Assembly (NCBI GenBank): GCA_035296565.1
Contig: DATHAQ010000041.1
Location: 62,001 to 126,000, forward strand
DNA from: JACCZR01 sp035296565
GTDB lineage: Bacteria > Actinomycetota > Thermoleophilia > Solirubrobacterales > Thermoleophilaceae
Reading direction: 5' to 3'
Length of the DNA: 64,000 bases
This document shows, one piece after another, positions 43,640-51,971 of this stretch. The notes under the pieces were generated by a model. The model was not told the DNA's origin, did not search any database, and worked only from the letters and a program-made list of their open reading frames with translations. The translations under genes and the position numbers were made by a program. The first letter of the stretch is position 1; every line of letters begins with the position of its first letter.

Positions 43640-44251
43640 TCATGCCCAAGCCCTCGTACTGCTGTCGTTTCTGACGCTGCGCGCCCGCCACGTCCGCCCG
43701 ATCCCGCGCAGCATGGGTGGGTAGACGAGCAGGTGCCGAAACGGGGCGATCGCCGCCATGTAGGCGCTGCCCAGCGCGCCGTTGGGCTTCACCAAGACCG
43801 CCATCTGGCCGTGGTAGCCGCCCGCCTGGTCCTGGACCCAGCCGAGGTGCAGCACTCCGTGCATGGTCTGGTTGGCGATCTCCGCGGCGAACTCGTCGTC
43901 GGTCAGGTACAGCGGCGTGAAGGGGAGGCCCTCGAAGTCCGGCCCCGAGGGGGCGTCGCGTAGATCGGCCGGCAGGCGGTCTCGGAGTGTCGGGACCCTC
44001 GAGCCGACGCCGCTGTCCGGGTCGTCCCAGCCCAGTAGCCCGCCGACGGTCCAGCGGATGGCAAAGAGCGTGCGCACCGGGCGCGAGGAACTCCGCGAAG
44101 GATCGAGTGAGGCAGCTTTCTCCACCAGCAGGGGGAAGTCGTCCGGGCCACCCGGTGTCGGCAGCTTCCATACGTCCTCGAGCCTGAAGTCGCCGGTGAG
44201 CTCGTGGATCCTCCACGGCCGGGACGTGTGAGCGGTATCGGGGAGCCTCAC
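43640..44251 (-). CDS. DUF2867 family protein
   Basis: 203 aa. HTSRPWRIHELTGDFRLEDVWKLPTPGGPDDF at the front, a FPLLVEK helix, and LTDDEFAAEIANQTMHGVLHLGW in the middle, all DUF2867-like. The gene start overlaps the stop of the upstream molybdopterin oxidoreductase (ATGA), so they are co-translated. The C-terminal 20 residues may read into non-homologous sequence. Function unknown. Confidence 0.8.
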   Translation of the reverse strand: MRLPDTAHTSRPWRIHELTGDFRLEDVWKLPTPGGPDDFPLLVEKAASLDPSRSSSRPVRTLFAIRWTVGGLLGWDDPDSGVGSRVPTLRDRLPADLRDAPSGPDFEGLPFTPLYLTDDEFAAEIANQTMHGVLHLGWVQDQAGGYHGQMAVLVKPNGALGSAYMAAIAPFRHLLVYPPMLRGIGRTWRARSVRNDSSTRAWA

Positions 44252-44955
44252 TTGCGCGCCTCGCGGCTGCCCCGAGCGCTGAGGTACTCGATGGGCAGGG
44301 TGAGGAGTCGGTAGATGGGCCGCAGCGGCCAGGCCGGGAGAAGCGGGTTGCGCTCCTCCTTCCAGACCCTGGCCCGCGGATGGCGCTTGACCAGCAGCGA
44401 GCGCAGCCCGAGCCTCGCGAGCGTGGACGCAGCGCCGAGGTGCTCCCGATCGGGCCCGGCGGTGCGGAGCTCGATGCGGCAGAGGTGCTTCGTGCTCATG
44501 TAGCCGTATTGGCCGGGACTGACCAGCCGCGCCGGAGCGCCGTGGTCGCTGTCGAGCGCGTGGCCGTCGAGCCGGTCGGCGATGAGCACGTCAGCGGCCA
44601 GCGCGTCCTCGAGCAACACGAGCGACGCATAGCCGTCGAGACCCCCGAAGGCGACGTGGGTGATCGGCGCGTCGGGTCGCGCCGACGGTTCGACGACCTG
44701 GCGGTAGAAGGCGTCGAACGCGACGCCCTCCCAGCGCAGCTGCGTTGCCGACCAGCCGGCCACGCAGTGAAAGTCGGCGGTTAGCTGGCGGCGGGGCAGA
44801 GTCGCGAGGTCGGCCACCGGCAGGGCGAAGGGCTCGGCGACGGCGCCGGTGATCTCGATCACCGGGTCGGCGGGAATTGCCGGAGGTGGGTGATGAAGGT
44901 GGGTGCCGAAGCGGGGAAAGCCGTCGACGGCGTGTTGGCCCGGTGGAAGAGTCAC
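44248..44955 (-). CDS. Sulfite-oxidase-family molybdopterin oxidoreductase
   Basis: About 235 aa from GTG (MTLPPGQHAVDGFPRFG). The SUOX fold is short but clear: PVADLATLPRRQLTADFHCVAGWS has the Cys that ligates Mo, followed by WEGVAFDAF and LIADRLDGHALDSDHGAPARL. No signal peptide visible, no heme domain. Substrate unknown. A longer frame is open upstream but lacks a plausible start. Divergent from the TetR gene. Confidence 0.8.
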   Translation of the reverse strand: MTLPPGQHAVDGFPRFGTHLHHPPPAIPADPVIEITGAVAEPFALPVADLATLPRRQLTADFHCVAGWSATQLRWEGVAFDAFYRQVVEPSARPDAPITHVAFGGLDGYASLVLLEDALAADVLIADRLDGHALDSDHGAPARLVSPGQYGYMSTKHLCRIELRTAGPDREHLGAASTLARLGLRSLLVKRHPRARVWKEERNPLLPAWPLRPIYRLLTLPIEYLSARGSREARK

Positions 44956-44972
44956 GTCGTGAACCTCGTTCC

Positions 44973-44986
44973 ATACGGTAGCGTAT
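44973..44986. promoter_or_regulatory. TetR-type operator between divergent genes
   Basis: ATACGGTAGCGTAT is a perfect ATACG/CGTAT inverted repeat with a 4-base centre, in the 40-base gap between the oxidoreductase and TetR starts. A TATATAT box follows directly, so it overlaps the TetR promoter, which is 7-12 bases before the ATG and may give a leaderless mRNA. Confidence 0.6.
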
Positions 44987-44995
44987 ATATCAAGG

Positions 44996-45544
44996 ATGGC
45001 GCTCACCCGCACTCCTCGCAGCAGCTGGGTGGAAGAGGGCCTGCGGGCCCTCGCGGCCGGGGGGCCGGACGCCGTGCGTATAGAGCCGCTGGCCAAAGCG
45101 CTGGGCGTGACCAAGGGCGGCTTCTACTGGCACTTCGACGATCGGCGCGCGCTCCTCGAGGCGATGCTCGACACGTGGGAGCGGACGCTCATCGACGAGG
45201 TGATCGAGCTCGTGGAGGGCGAGGGCGGGGACGCCCGAGCGAGGCTGCGGCGGCTGTTCGGGCTCGCCTCGACGAGCCGCGAGCTGCTGAAGATCGAGCT
45301 CGCGGTCCGAGACTGGTCGCGGCGAGAGCCCGAGGTCGCCAGGCGCCTGCGCAGCGTCGACAACCGGCGGATGGACTACATGCGCTCCCTCTTCAGCGAG
45401 TTCTGCTCCGATGAGGCGGAGGTCGAGGTCCGCTGCACGATCGCGCTGTCGTTGTTCGTCGGTAACCACTTCATGGCCGCCGACCACGGCCCGCGCAGCC
45501 GCGCGCAGGTGCTGGAGCTCGTCCTGAGGCGGCTCGAGGCCTAA
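44996..45544 (+). CDS. TetR-family transcriptional regulator
   Basis: 182 aa. N-terminal helix-turn-helix: LRALAAGGPDAVRIEPLAKALGVTKGGFYWHFDDRRALLEAML is the TetR pattern. The C-terminal ligand-binding helices are specific to this protein. It is divergent from the molybdopterin oxidoreductase / DUF2867 pair, which it probably represses, via the operator between them. Confidence 0.9.
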   Translation: MALTRTPRSSWVEEGLRALAAGGPDAVRIEPLAKALGVTKGGFYWHFDDRRALLEAMLDTWERTLIDEVIELVEGEGGDARARLRRLFGLASTSRELLKIELAVRDWSRREPEVARRLRSVDNRRMDYMRSLFSEFCSDEAEVEVRCTIALSLFVGNHFMAADHGPRSRAQVLELVLRRLEA

Positions 45545-45601
45545 CCGTGGCAGCGGTCCGCGGCGGGCGGGACTTCAGCGGGCTCAGAGGCCCAGACCGC
45601 G

Positions 45602-46009
45602 CTACTTGACGGTCAGGGTGCCCTCCATGCCCTGCTGCTTGTGGCCGTCCACGGGGCAGTAGAACTCGTACTTGCCCGGCTTGAGGTCGAGCGCCAGGGA
45701 GGCCTTGCCGCCCTGGATCGTCTTCGTCTCCTTCTCGATGCCGTTGCCCTCGACCTCCACAGCGTGCGGCACCTGCGAGGCGTTCTGGAAGTCGATCGTC
45801 GTCTTGCCCGCCTCTGCGCTGAGCGACTTCTTGTCGAAGGCGATCTTGCCGCCCGGGTCGGCCGCGAGCTGCACGGTCGATCCCGTCGCCGCCGGCGGCG
45901 TGGGAGCCGGCTTCTTCGCGGTCGTGTCCTCCTTGTCGTCGCCGCCGCAGCCGGCCGCGGCGATGCCGACGGCCACCAGCATGATCAGGGCTGTTCGTCG
46001 CGCGAGCAT
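45602..46009 (-). CDS. Lipoprotein cupredoxin (plastocyanin-like, type I copper)
   Basis: 135 aa. Lipobox in IAAAGCGG (Cys at about residue 21), a Pro/Lys linker, then a cupredoxin fold. Copper ligands are visible: His in VPHAVEV, and Cys, His and Met in YCPVDGHKQQGM. Probably an electron carrier on the outer face of the membrane. Divergent from the two-component operon. Confidence 0.85.
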   Translation of the reverse strand: MLARRTALIMLVAVGIAAAGCGGDDKEDTTAKKPAPTPPAATGSTVQLAADPGGKIAFDKKSLSAEAGKTTIDFQNASQVPHAVEVEGNGIEKETKTIQGGKASLALDLKPGKYEFYCPVDGHKQQGMEGTLTVK

Positions 46010-46109
46010 GGCTACAGGGCGGTGGTGCCACCCGCCACTGTGAGTGGGAAGGTGGGGATGTGTTGCCTCATAGCGACAGGATCGACGAGAGGCGGTCTCG
46101 GTTTCAATT

Positions 46110-46128
46110 GGACCTTGGTCCTAGGACC
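46110..46128. promoter_or_regulatory. DevR/DosR-like box upstream of the two-component operon
   Basis: GGACCTTGGTCCTAGGACC contains three half-sites: GGACC-TT-GGTCC and, overlapping, GGTCC-TA-GGACC. It sits about 11 bases before the histidine kinase ATG and its GAAGGAAGG site. Such palindromes resemble boxes bound by LuxR/NarL-type response regulators, so autoregulation is plausible. Confidence 0.6.
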
Positions 46129-46139
46129 CTGAAGGAAGG

Positions 46140-47465
46140 ATGCGAGCCGTGAGGCAGCGCAGGCAGAGCGGGCCACCGTCGGTTCGCGCCGCCGTGCTCA
46201 AGTTCGCGCTCGGCGGGCTGGCGGCCACCCTGGTCCTGGTCGGCGTGACCGCGCTGGCCTTTGCGGGCATCAGCCGCGAGGAGGCGGTCAAGGACGCCAA
46301 GCGTCTGACCGAGCTGGTCGGCCGGCAGATCGTGGAGCCGAGGCTGACCGACGGCGTGCTTCGCCAGGACCCGAAGGCGATCGCCCGCTTCGACCGGGTG
46401 ATCCGCAGCGGTGTGCGCCGCGGGGACTTCGTCCGGGTCAAGCTGTGGCGCCCGGACGGGCGCATCGTCTACTCCGACGAGCCGCGCCTGCGCGGGGTGC
46501 GTTTCCGACTGGACCACGAGGAGCGCGAGGTGCTCGCGACGGGCGGGGTGGAGGCCGAGGTCAGCGACTTATCCGGCCCCGAGAACCGCTACGAGCGCGG
46601 GGGCGGCGACCTGCTCGAGGTCTACCTGCCGGTCCAGACCCCCAGCGGGCGGCGGGCGATGTTCGAGACCTACCTGCGCCTGAGCTCGGTCACCGCTTCG
46701 GGGCGAGACCTGTGGGCGAGCTTCATCCCGGCGCTGCTCGGGGCGCTGGTAGTGCTGCAGCTGATCCAGCTCCCCCTGGCGCGTTCGCTGGCCCGGCGCG
46801 TGGAGCAGGCGCACCGCGACCGCATGGAGCTGCTCCAGCGCGCGGTCGACGCCTCGGATCTCGAGCGCCGCCGCATCGCCGCCGACCTGCACGACGGCAC
46901 GGTGCAGGACCTGGTCGCGGCCTCCTACGCGCTGACCTCGGCACGCGAGCGCCTGGGCCCGGACGGCAACGGAGCCTCGACGGCGCTCGAGCGCGCCGAC
47001 GAGACGACCCGCGGCGCCGTGCGCGAGCTGCGCAGCCTGCTGGTCGACATCTACCCGCCGCGCCTGCGGGAGGCCGGCCTGGCCAGCGCGCTGCGCGACC
47101 TGTGCCCTCCGCTGGAGGAGCGCGGCCTGCGCACGCATGTCGACGTCTCCACCGACCTGCAGCTGCCCCACGACGTGACCGCCCTGCTCTACCGCACGGC
47201 GCAGGAGGCCATGCGCAACGCAGCCGAGCACGCCGAGGCGCAGAACGTGCGGGTCCAGGTGCGCGCGAGCGAGGGCACGGCGAGGCTGTCGGTGGCCGAC
47301 GACGGCGTGGGGTTCGATCACGAGCGTGCGCTGGCCGCGGCTGCCGAGGGCCATTTCGGGTTGCGGCTGCTGCGCGACCAGGTGCGCGACGCCGGCGGGA
47401 CGTTCGAGCTCGACTCCGCCCCGGGCCGGGGCACGCGGGTCGGGGTGGAGGTGCCGCTCGCGTGA
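46140..47465 (+). CDS. NarL-type sensor histidine kinase
   Basis: 441 aa. TM1 (about 20-42), a periplasmic sensor region (about 45-185), TM2 (about 190-212), a HisKA_3 dimerisation domain (RRRIAADLHDGTVQDLVAASYAL, with the phospho-His) and a HATPase domain (LYRTAQEAMRNAAEHAE; DDGVGFDHE; GLRLLRDQVRDAGGTF). Signal unknown. The GTGA overlap with the response regulator gene gives a tightly linked pair. Confidence 0.95.
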   Translation: MRAVRQRRQSGPPSVRAAVLKFALGGLAATLVLVGVTALAFAGISREEAVKDAKRLTELVGRQIVEPRLTDGVLRQDPKAIARFDRVIRSGVRRGDFVRVKLWRPDGRIVYSDEPRLRGVRFRLDHEEREVLATGGVEAEVSDLSGPENRYERGGGDLLEVYLPVQTPSGRRAMFETYLRLSSVTASGRDLWASFIPALLGALVVLQLIQLPLARSLARRVEQAHRDRMELLQRAVDASDLERRRIAADLHDGTVQDLVAASYALTSARERLGPDGNGASTALERADETTRGAVRELRSLLVDIYPPRLREAGLASALRDLCPPLEERGLRTHVDVSTDLQLPHDVTALLYRTAQEAMRNAAEHAEAQNVRVQVRASEGTARLSVADDGVGFDHERALAAAAEGHFGLRLLRDQVRDAGGTFELDSAPGRGTRVGVEVPLA

Positions 47466-48088
47466 TCCGCGTGGTGCTCGTCGACGACCACGAGCTCGTC
47501 CGCGACGGGCTGTCCGAGCTCCTGTCCTTCGACGGCGACATCGAGGTGACGGCCACGGCTTCCGATGGCGCGCGGGCGGTGGGAGCGGTCGCGGAGGGAA
47601 GGCCCGACGTGGTGCTCATGGACCTGTCGATGCCGGAGGTGGACGGGACCGAGGCGACCCGCCGGGTGGCGGCCGAACACCCGGGCGTCCGGGTGGTGGC
47701 GCTGACTTCGTTCTCCGGGGGCCCCGAGGTGCTGGGCGCGCTCGACGCCGGTGCGATCGGCTACGTGCTCAAGGACGCCAGCGCCGACGAGCTGCGGGGC
47801 GCCGTGAGGGCGGCCGCCCGCGGCGAGTCGCCCCTGTCGCCCAAGGCTGCGGGAGCCCTGGTGGCCGAGCGCGAGCGGCCTCGCGCGGCCGCGGCCCTCA
47901 GCGACCGCGAGCGCGAGGTCCTCAGCCTGGTCGCGGCCGGGCTGCCCAACAAGCTGATCGCTCGCCGGCTCGAGATCTCCGAGAAAACGGTCAAGGCCCA
48001 CCTGACCAGCGTCTTCCAGCAGATCGGCGTTTCCGACCGCACCCAGGCCGCCCTGTGGGCGAGCCGCAAGGGGCTTGGGCCCTCCTAG
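47462..48088 (+). CDS. LuxR/NarL-family response regulator
   Basis: 208 aa from the GTG overlapping the kinase stop. Receiver domain VIRVVLVDDHELVRDGL with the phospho-Asp in DVVLMDLSMPEVDG; LuxR helix-turn-helix SDREREVLSLVAAGLPNKLI with EKTVKAHLTSVFQQIGV. Phosphorylated by the adjacent kinase. The DevR-like box upstream of the operon is a candidate target. Confidence 0.95.
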   Translation: MIRVVLVDDHELVRDGLSELLSFDGDIEVTATASDGARAVGAVAEGRPDVVLMDLSMPEVDGTEATRRVAAEHPGVRVVALTSFSGGPEVLGALDAGAIGYVLKDASADELRGAVRAAARGESPLSPKAAGALVAERERPRAAAALSDREREVLSLVAAGLPNKLIARRLEISEKTVKAHLTSVFQQIGVSDRTQAALWASRKGLGPS

Positions 48089-48160
48089 CGGCCGGCGGCC
48101 CTACCCTCACCACACCGCCAGCGACGCCGCTCACCGCGCCCGAGCTTGGCGGGATCCGCG

Positions 48161-48913
48161 ATGACCTCGTACCAGCACCTGACCCTGGAACGCCGCGATG
48201 GCGTCGCGGTGGTGGGCATCGACCGCCCGCCTGCCAACGCGCTCGACCTGACGCTGCTGGAGGAGGGCCATCGCGTCCTCGAGGACCTTGCCGCCGACCC
48301 GCCCGGCCCCGTGGTGATCACGGGCCGCGAGGGGTTCTTCTCCGCGGGCATGGACCTCAAGGTGGTGCCCACTCTGGCGCGCGCCGAGCAGGCCGAGCTC
48401 GTGAACGGCATCAACCGGCTGTTCGCGGGCTGGTATGCGCTCCCGCGCCCCGTGGTCGCCGCGGTGACCGGGCACGCCATCGCCGGGGGCCTGATCCTCG
48501 CCCTGTGCGCCGACCACCGGGTGGGGAGCACCGGCTCGGGCCGCTATGGGCTGACCGAGCTGAAGGCCGGGATCCCCTACCCCGCGGTGGCGATGGCGGT
48601 GGTGCGCGCCGAGCTGAGCTCCGCAGTCGCCCGCGACCTCGTGCTGCGCGCGCGGCTCGTCGGCGCCGAGGAGGCCGCGGGGCTGGGGCTGCTCGACGAG
48701 CTTGTCGACGGCGACCCCCTGCCCCGGGCATTGGCGCTGGCGGGCGAGCTGGCCGGCCTGCCCCTCGACACCTACGCCCGGGTCAAGCGCCAGCTGCGGG
48801 ACGACACGATCGCCGCCACGGCCCGGATCGTGGCCGACGGCAGCGATCCGCTGCTTGCCGGCTGGCTGGGCGAGGAGACCGAGGAGGCGTCGGCCGGCAC
48901 GCTGCGGGGCTAG
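48161..48913 (+). CDS. Enoyl-CoA hydratase/isomerase family protein
   Basis: 250 aa from ATG (MTSYQHLTLERRDG). Crotonase fold: VVGIDRPPANALDL, REGFFSAGMDLK (oxyanion hole 1), VVAAVTGHAIAGGLILALCADHRVG (oxyanion hole 2). Usual catalytic Glu positions are not clear: ELKAGIPYPAVA takes the place of the typical TELGLIPGGG region. Probably acts on an acyl-CoA. The SDR gene that follows, about 130 bases downstream, could be co-transcribed. Confidence 0.8.
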   Translation: MTSYQHLTLERRDGVAVVGIDRPPANALDLTLLEEGHRVLEDLAADPPGPVVITGREGFFSAGMDLKVVPTLARAEQAELVNGINRLFAGWYALPRPVVAAVTGHAIAGGLILALCADHRVGSTGSGRYGLTELKAGIPYPAVAMAVVRAELSSAVARDLVLRARLVGAEEAAGLGLLDELVDGDPLPRALALAGELAGLPLDTYARVKRQLRDDTIAATARIVADGSDPLLAGWLGEETEEASAGTLRG

Positions 48914-49044
48914 TTCCCCTGACCCCGGCGGGCCACGACGGTGAACAGGTCAGTCGTCTCCTCACGCGGGGCTCGGCGTACAGGGTCTCGGCCGTCGACA
49001 TTGCCGGGAGGGTAGGGGCCGATCGGATAGCGTCGGCGCCGCCT

Positions 49045-49878
49045 GTGGCCTCGAAGATCTTCGCTCCGGACCTCCTGGCCGGCCAGGTCGCGCTGGTAAG
49101 CGGCGGCGGCTCGGGCCTCGGGCGAGCGGCCGCGCTGGAGCTGGCCTCCCTGGGTGCCCACGTCGTGGTGTGCGGGCGCCGGCTCGAGCCGCTGGAGGAG
49201 ACCGTGGCCCGGTGCGAGGAGGGGTGCTGCAGCGCGCTGACCTGCGACATCCGCGAGCGGGGGCAGGTCGCAGACATGCTGGACGCCGTGCTCGAGCGCC
49301 ACTGCAGGATCGACGTCCTGCTCAACAACGCGGGCGGGCAATACATGGCCCCGGCGGAGAGCATCTCGCCCAAGGGCTTTCGCACCGTGGCGCGGCTCAA
49401 CGTGGAGGGCACACAGACGATGTGCCAGGAGGTGGCCGAGAGGGCCATGCTCGGGCAGGGGAGCGGCACGATCGTGAACGTGACCCTCTCGCCTCACAAC
49501 GGGCTGGCCGGCATGGCGCACTCCTCGTCGGCCCGCGCTGCGGTGGAGGGCCTGACGAAGCAGCTCGCGGCTGAGTGGGGCCCGTCCGGGGTCGCCGTCG
49601 TGGCCCTCGCGGCCGGCCACTTCGCTACAGAGACGCTCATGACCAAGTACCCGAAGGTGATCGTCGATGGTGTGGCTCGGACTGTCCCGCTGCAGCGGCT
49701 GGGCAGCGAGGAGGAGTTCGCCTGGACGGTCGCGCTGCTCGCCTCTCCCGCGGGCGCGGCGCTCTCGGGCTCAGTCGTGACTATCGATGGGGCACGTGAC
49801 AACAACTTCGGCCCCTGGCCGCCCCCCGGGGCGACCGACGACCAGGGCAGCCCGGTGTCAGAACAGCGCCGCGGCTAG
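49045..49878 (+). CDS. SDR protein, peroxisomal trans-2-enoyl-CoA reductase-like
   Basis: 277 aa from GTG. SGGGSGLGRAAALELASLGA (cofactor), LLNNAGGQYMAPAE, NVEGTQTMCQ, VTLSPHNGLAGMAHSSSARAAVEGLTKQLAAEWGP. The classical YxxxK is replaced: the Tyr position reads Ser or Ala in SSSARAAVEGLTK. The same Tyr-less stretch occurs in the PECR-type clade, so a role in enoyl-CoA reduction is likely, not assured. A C-terminal Pro-rich tail follows. Confidence 0.75.
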   Translation: MASKIFAPDLLAGQVALVSGGGSGLGRAAALELASLGAHVVVCGRRLEPLEETVARCEEGCCSALTCDIRERGQVADMLDAVLERHCRIDVLLNNAGGQYMAPAESISPKGFRTVARLNVEGTQTMCQEVAERAMLGQGSGTIVNVTLSPHNGLAGMAHSSSARAAVEGLTKQLAAEWGPSGVAVVALAAGHFATETLMTKYPKVIVDGVARTVPLQRLGSEEEFAWTVALLASPAGAALSGSVVTIDGARDNNFGPWPPPGATDDQGSPVSEQRRG

Positions 49879-49922
49879 GCCGGAGCCCCCCCTGGTGCAG
49901 CGGGGCGAACGGGTCCCTTGGT

Positions 49923-51497
49923 CTAGAGGCTCACGATGCGGTCGCGACCCGCGCGCTTGGCCGCGTGCAGGGCCGCGTCGGCGCGGCCGAGCAGGTCCTC
50001 GGCCGACTCCCTGCCGTCCCAGCGCACCAGGCCCGCCGAGCACGTCACGCCCTCGGGCGTCACCTCACGCAGGCGCTCGATGATCCCCGTGTCCGCCTGA
50101 GGTGACGTGCTGGACAGCGCCAGCACGAACTTCTCGCCGCCGCGACGGGCGAGCAGGTCGGTGGCCCGCAGCACGCCGCTCCAAGCGCCGGCGGCCTGCT
50201 TGAGCAGCCGGTCGCCGGCCTGGCGTCCGAACTCGTCGTTGAAGGCCTTGAAGCGGTCGAGGTCGAGCATCGCCACCGTCAGCTCGCGGCTGTCGCGCAG
50301 CGCGCGGGCCATCTCGCGCGGTAGCTGGTCCTCCCACGCGCGGCGGTTGGGGAGGCCGGTGAGGTTGTCGGTGCGGACCATCGCCTCCATGCGCTCCAGC
50401 AGCTCGCCGCGCTGCAAGGTCACTGCCGCCTCGGCCGCGAGCAGCTCGGTCACGGTGCGCAGCGAGCGCTTTGCCGGCTCCACCTTCGTGCCGAAGTAGA
50501 GGCCCAGCACGGCGACCGGCTGATGGTCGCGCAGCACGGGCTGCCACAGGCAGGAACTCGGCAGGAGCCCGACGCCGCGGCTCTCCGGCGTCGCCGCGCG
50601 TACCGCCTCCGCGCCCACCGCCGAAACCGGCTCACCGGTTGTGAATGCGCGCGCGGCGCCGGCGCTCTGGCCGACGAAGGGCAGCGCGCGCTGGTCGGGC
50701 TCGACGCCCGCCGACCCGATGACCGTGAGGCTCGCGCCGTCCGGCGCGGGCTCCCACAGCACGGCGGAGAGCGCGCCCGAGATCTCCCGGGCGGCCTCGC
50801 ACAGCTCCGAGCGTGCGGCCACGCTGTCGCTCAGGCGCGAGAGCTGGTGCGAGACCTCCGCCACCGCGGCCATCCCCGCGGCGCTCTCCTCGGCGGATTC
50901 GGCCTGCCGGTGCGCGCGGCGCACGAGCGTGTCGATGAACACGCCGGCCACCACCAGCGTGGCCATCGTGGTCAGCCAGCGGGCGACGGGGCTCATGCTG
51001 GGCTCGTCGACCAGTGTGAGCGCGTAGACGACCGCCGCGAAGCCCACGTGCAGCGCGGCGGCGAGTCGGCTGAAGAAGTAGAAGGAGTAGAGGCCGACCC
51101 AGATGAACCAGACGCTGTAGAAGCTCACCTCCTCGCCGCTCAGGTACACGGCGCGCGCGATGAGCAGGACGCCCCCGACCAGCGTTGCATGCAGGGCCCA
51201 GTCCGGCACCCGGGAGCCGCTCGCCAGCAGCGCGACGCCGACGGCGAGGGCGACCCCGATGTTCGACCACAGCCCCGCCTCGCTCGCGTCGGGCGAATGG
51301 GGCAGCACCATCGAGACGGTGCCGATCAGGCCGCCGGCGACGAACAGCCACCCCAGGGCACGAGCGCGGATGCGCCGTTCGCGCTCGCGCGGGGACGCGT
51401 CCGTGCGATCCTTTCGGCGCGCCCGGAGGGCGGCCTGAACATGACCGCGTCCGAACTTCAGCTCATCGAGCGCTTCTACTCGGCGTTCGCCGCGCAT
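49923..51497 (-). CDS. Membrane GGDEF protein (diguanylate cyclase-like) with GAF-type region and variant GGEKF active site
   Basis: The first candidate ATG, used here, gives about 524 aa and overlaps the divergent SnoaL gene by 57 bases; the true start is unclear since no ATG, GTG or TTG lies between it and the first membrane helix. Six membrane helices, a coiled linker, a GAF-like region (about 250-360), then a GGDEF domain with TDNLTGLPNRRAWEDQL, DLDRFKAFND and RRGGEKF. The canonical motif is GG[DE][ED]F; here the fourth residue is Lys, which may impair activity. The I-site RxxD is not evident. Confidence 0.75.
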   Translation of the reverse strand: MRGERRVEALDELKFGRGHVQAALRARRKDRTDASPRERERRIRARALGWLFVAGGLIGTVSMVLPHSPDASEAGLWSNIGVALAVGVALLASGSRVPDWALHATLVGGVLLIARAVYLSGEEVSFYSVWFIWVGLYSFYFFSRLAAALHVGFAAVVYALTLVDEPSMSPVARWLTTMATLVVAGVFIDTLVRRAHRQAESAEESAAGMAAVAEVSHQLSRLSDSVAARSELCEAAREISGALSAVLWEPAPDGASLTVIGSAGVEPDQRALPFVGQSAGAARAFTTGEPVSAVGAEAVRAATPESRGVGLLPSSCLWQPVLRDHQPVAVLGLYFGTKVEPAKRSLRTVTELLAAEAAVTLQRGELLERMEAMVRTDNLTGLPNRRAWEDQLPREMARALRDSRELTVAMLDLDRFKAFNDEFGRQAGDRLLKQAAGAWSGVLRATDLLARRGGEKFVLALSSTSPQADTGIIERLREVTPEGVTCSAGLVRWDGRESAEDLLGRADAALHAAKRAGRDRIVSL

Positions 51498-51905
51498 GAC
51501 GGCGAGACTATGGCTTCCTGCTACGCCGCGGACGCGCGCTTTTCCGATCCCGTCTTTCCGGACCTGCGCGGCAGCCGCCCGGGTGAGATGTGGAAGATGC
51601 TCACGAGCGCCTCCGGCGACCTGCGCATCGAGCTGTTGGAGCACGATGCTTCTGACGGACACGGCTCGGCCCACTGGCGGGCGCACTACACCTTCACCCA
51701 GACCGGCCGGCCCGTGGTCAACGACGTGCGAGCCAGCTTCCGCTTCCGCGACGGCCTGATCGCCGAGCACCGCGACGACTTCGACTTCCATCGCTGGGCG
51801 CGGCAGGCGCTAGGGCCGATGGGCCTGTTGCTCGGCTGGACGCCGATCGTGCGCAACAGCGTGCGCAAGAAGGCCGCCGAGCGGCTCGAGGCCTCCATCT
51901 CCTGA
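51441..51905 (+). CDS. SnoaL-like / NTF2-fold protein
   Basis: 154 aa. ATG with GGAGGG 10 bases before. MTASELQLIERFYSAFAAHD then MASCYAADARFSDPVFPDLRG, AHWRAHYTFTQTGRPVVNDVRASFRF: SnoaL/nuclear transport factor 2 pattern, usual length. Function unknown. Confidence 0.8.
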   Translation: MTASELQLIERFYSAFAAHDGETMASCYAADARFSDPVFPDLRGSRPGEMWKMLTSASGDLRIELLEHDASDGHGSAHWRAHYTFTQTGRPVVNDVRASFRFRDGLIAEHRDDFDFHRWARQALGPMGLLLGWTPIVRNSVRKKAAERLEASIS

Positions 51906-51971
51906 GTGACCGTCCTTGCGTCTGCGGCCTCGTTTCGGCGATAGTCGAACGACTCGACGACAGGAGCACGA

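Noticed and set aside
43640..44955. A toxin-antitoxin or defence locus
   Set aside because: The two proteins are a DUF2867 member and a molybdopterin oxidoreductase under a TetR; no toxin, nuclease or defence motif is present.
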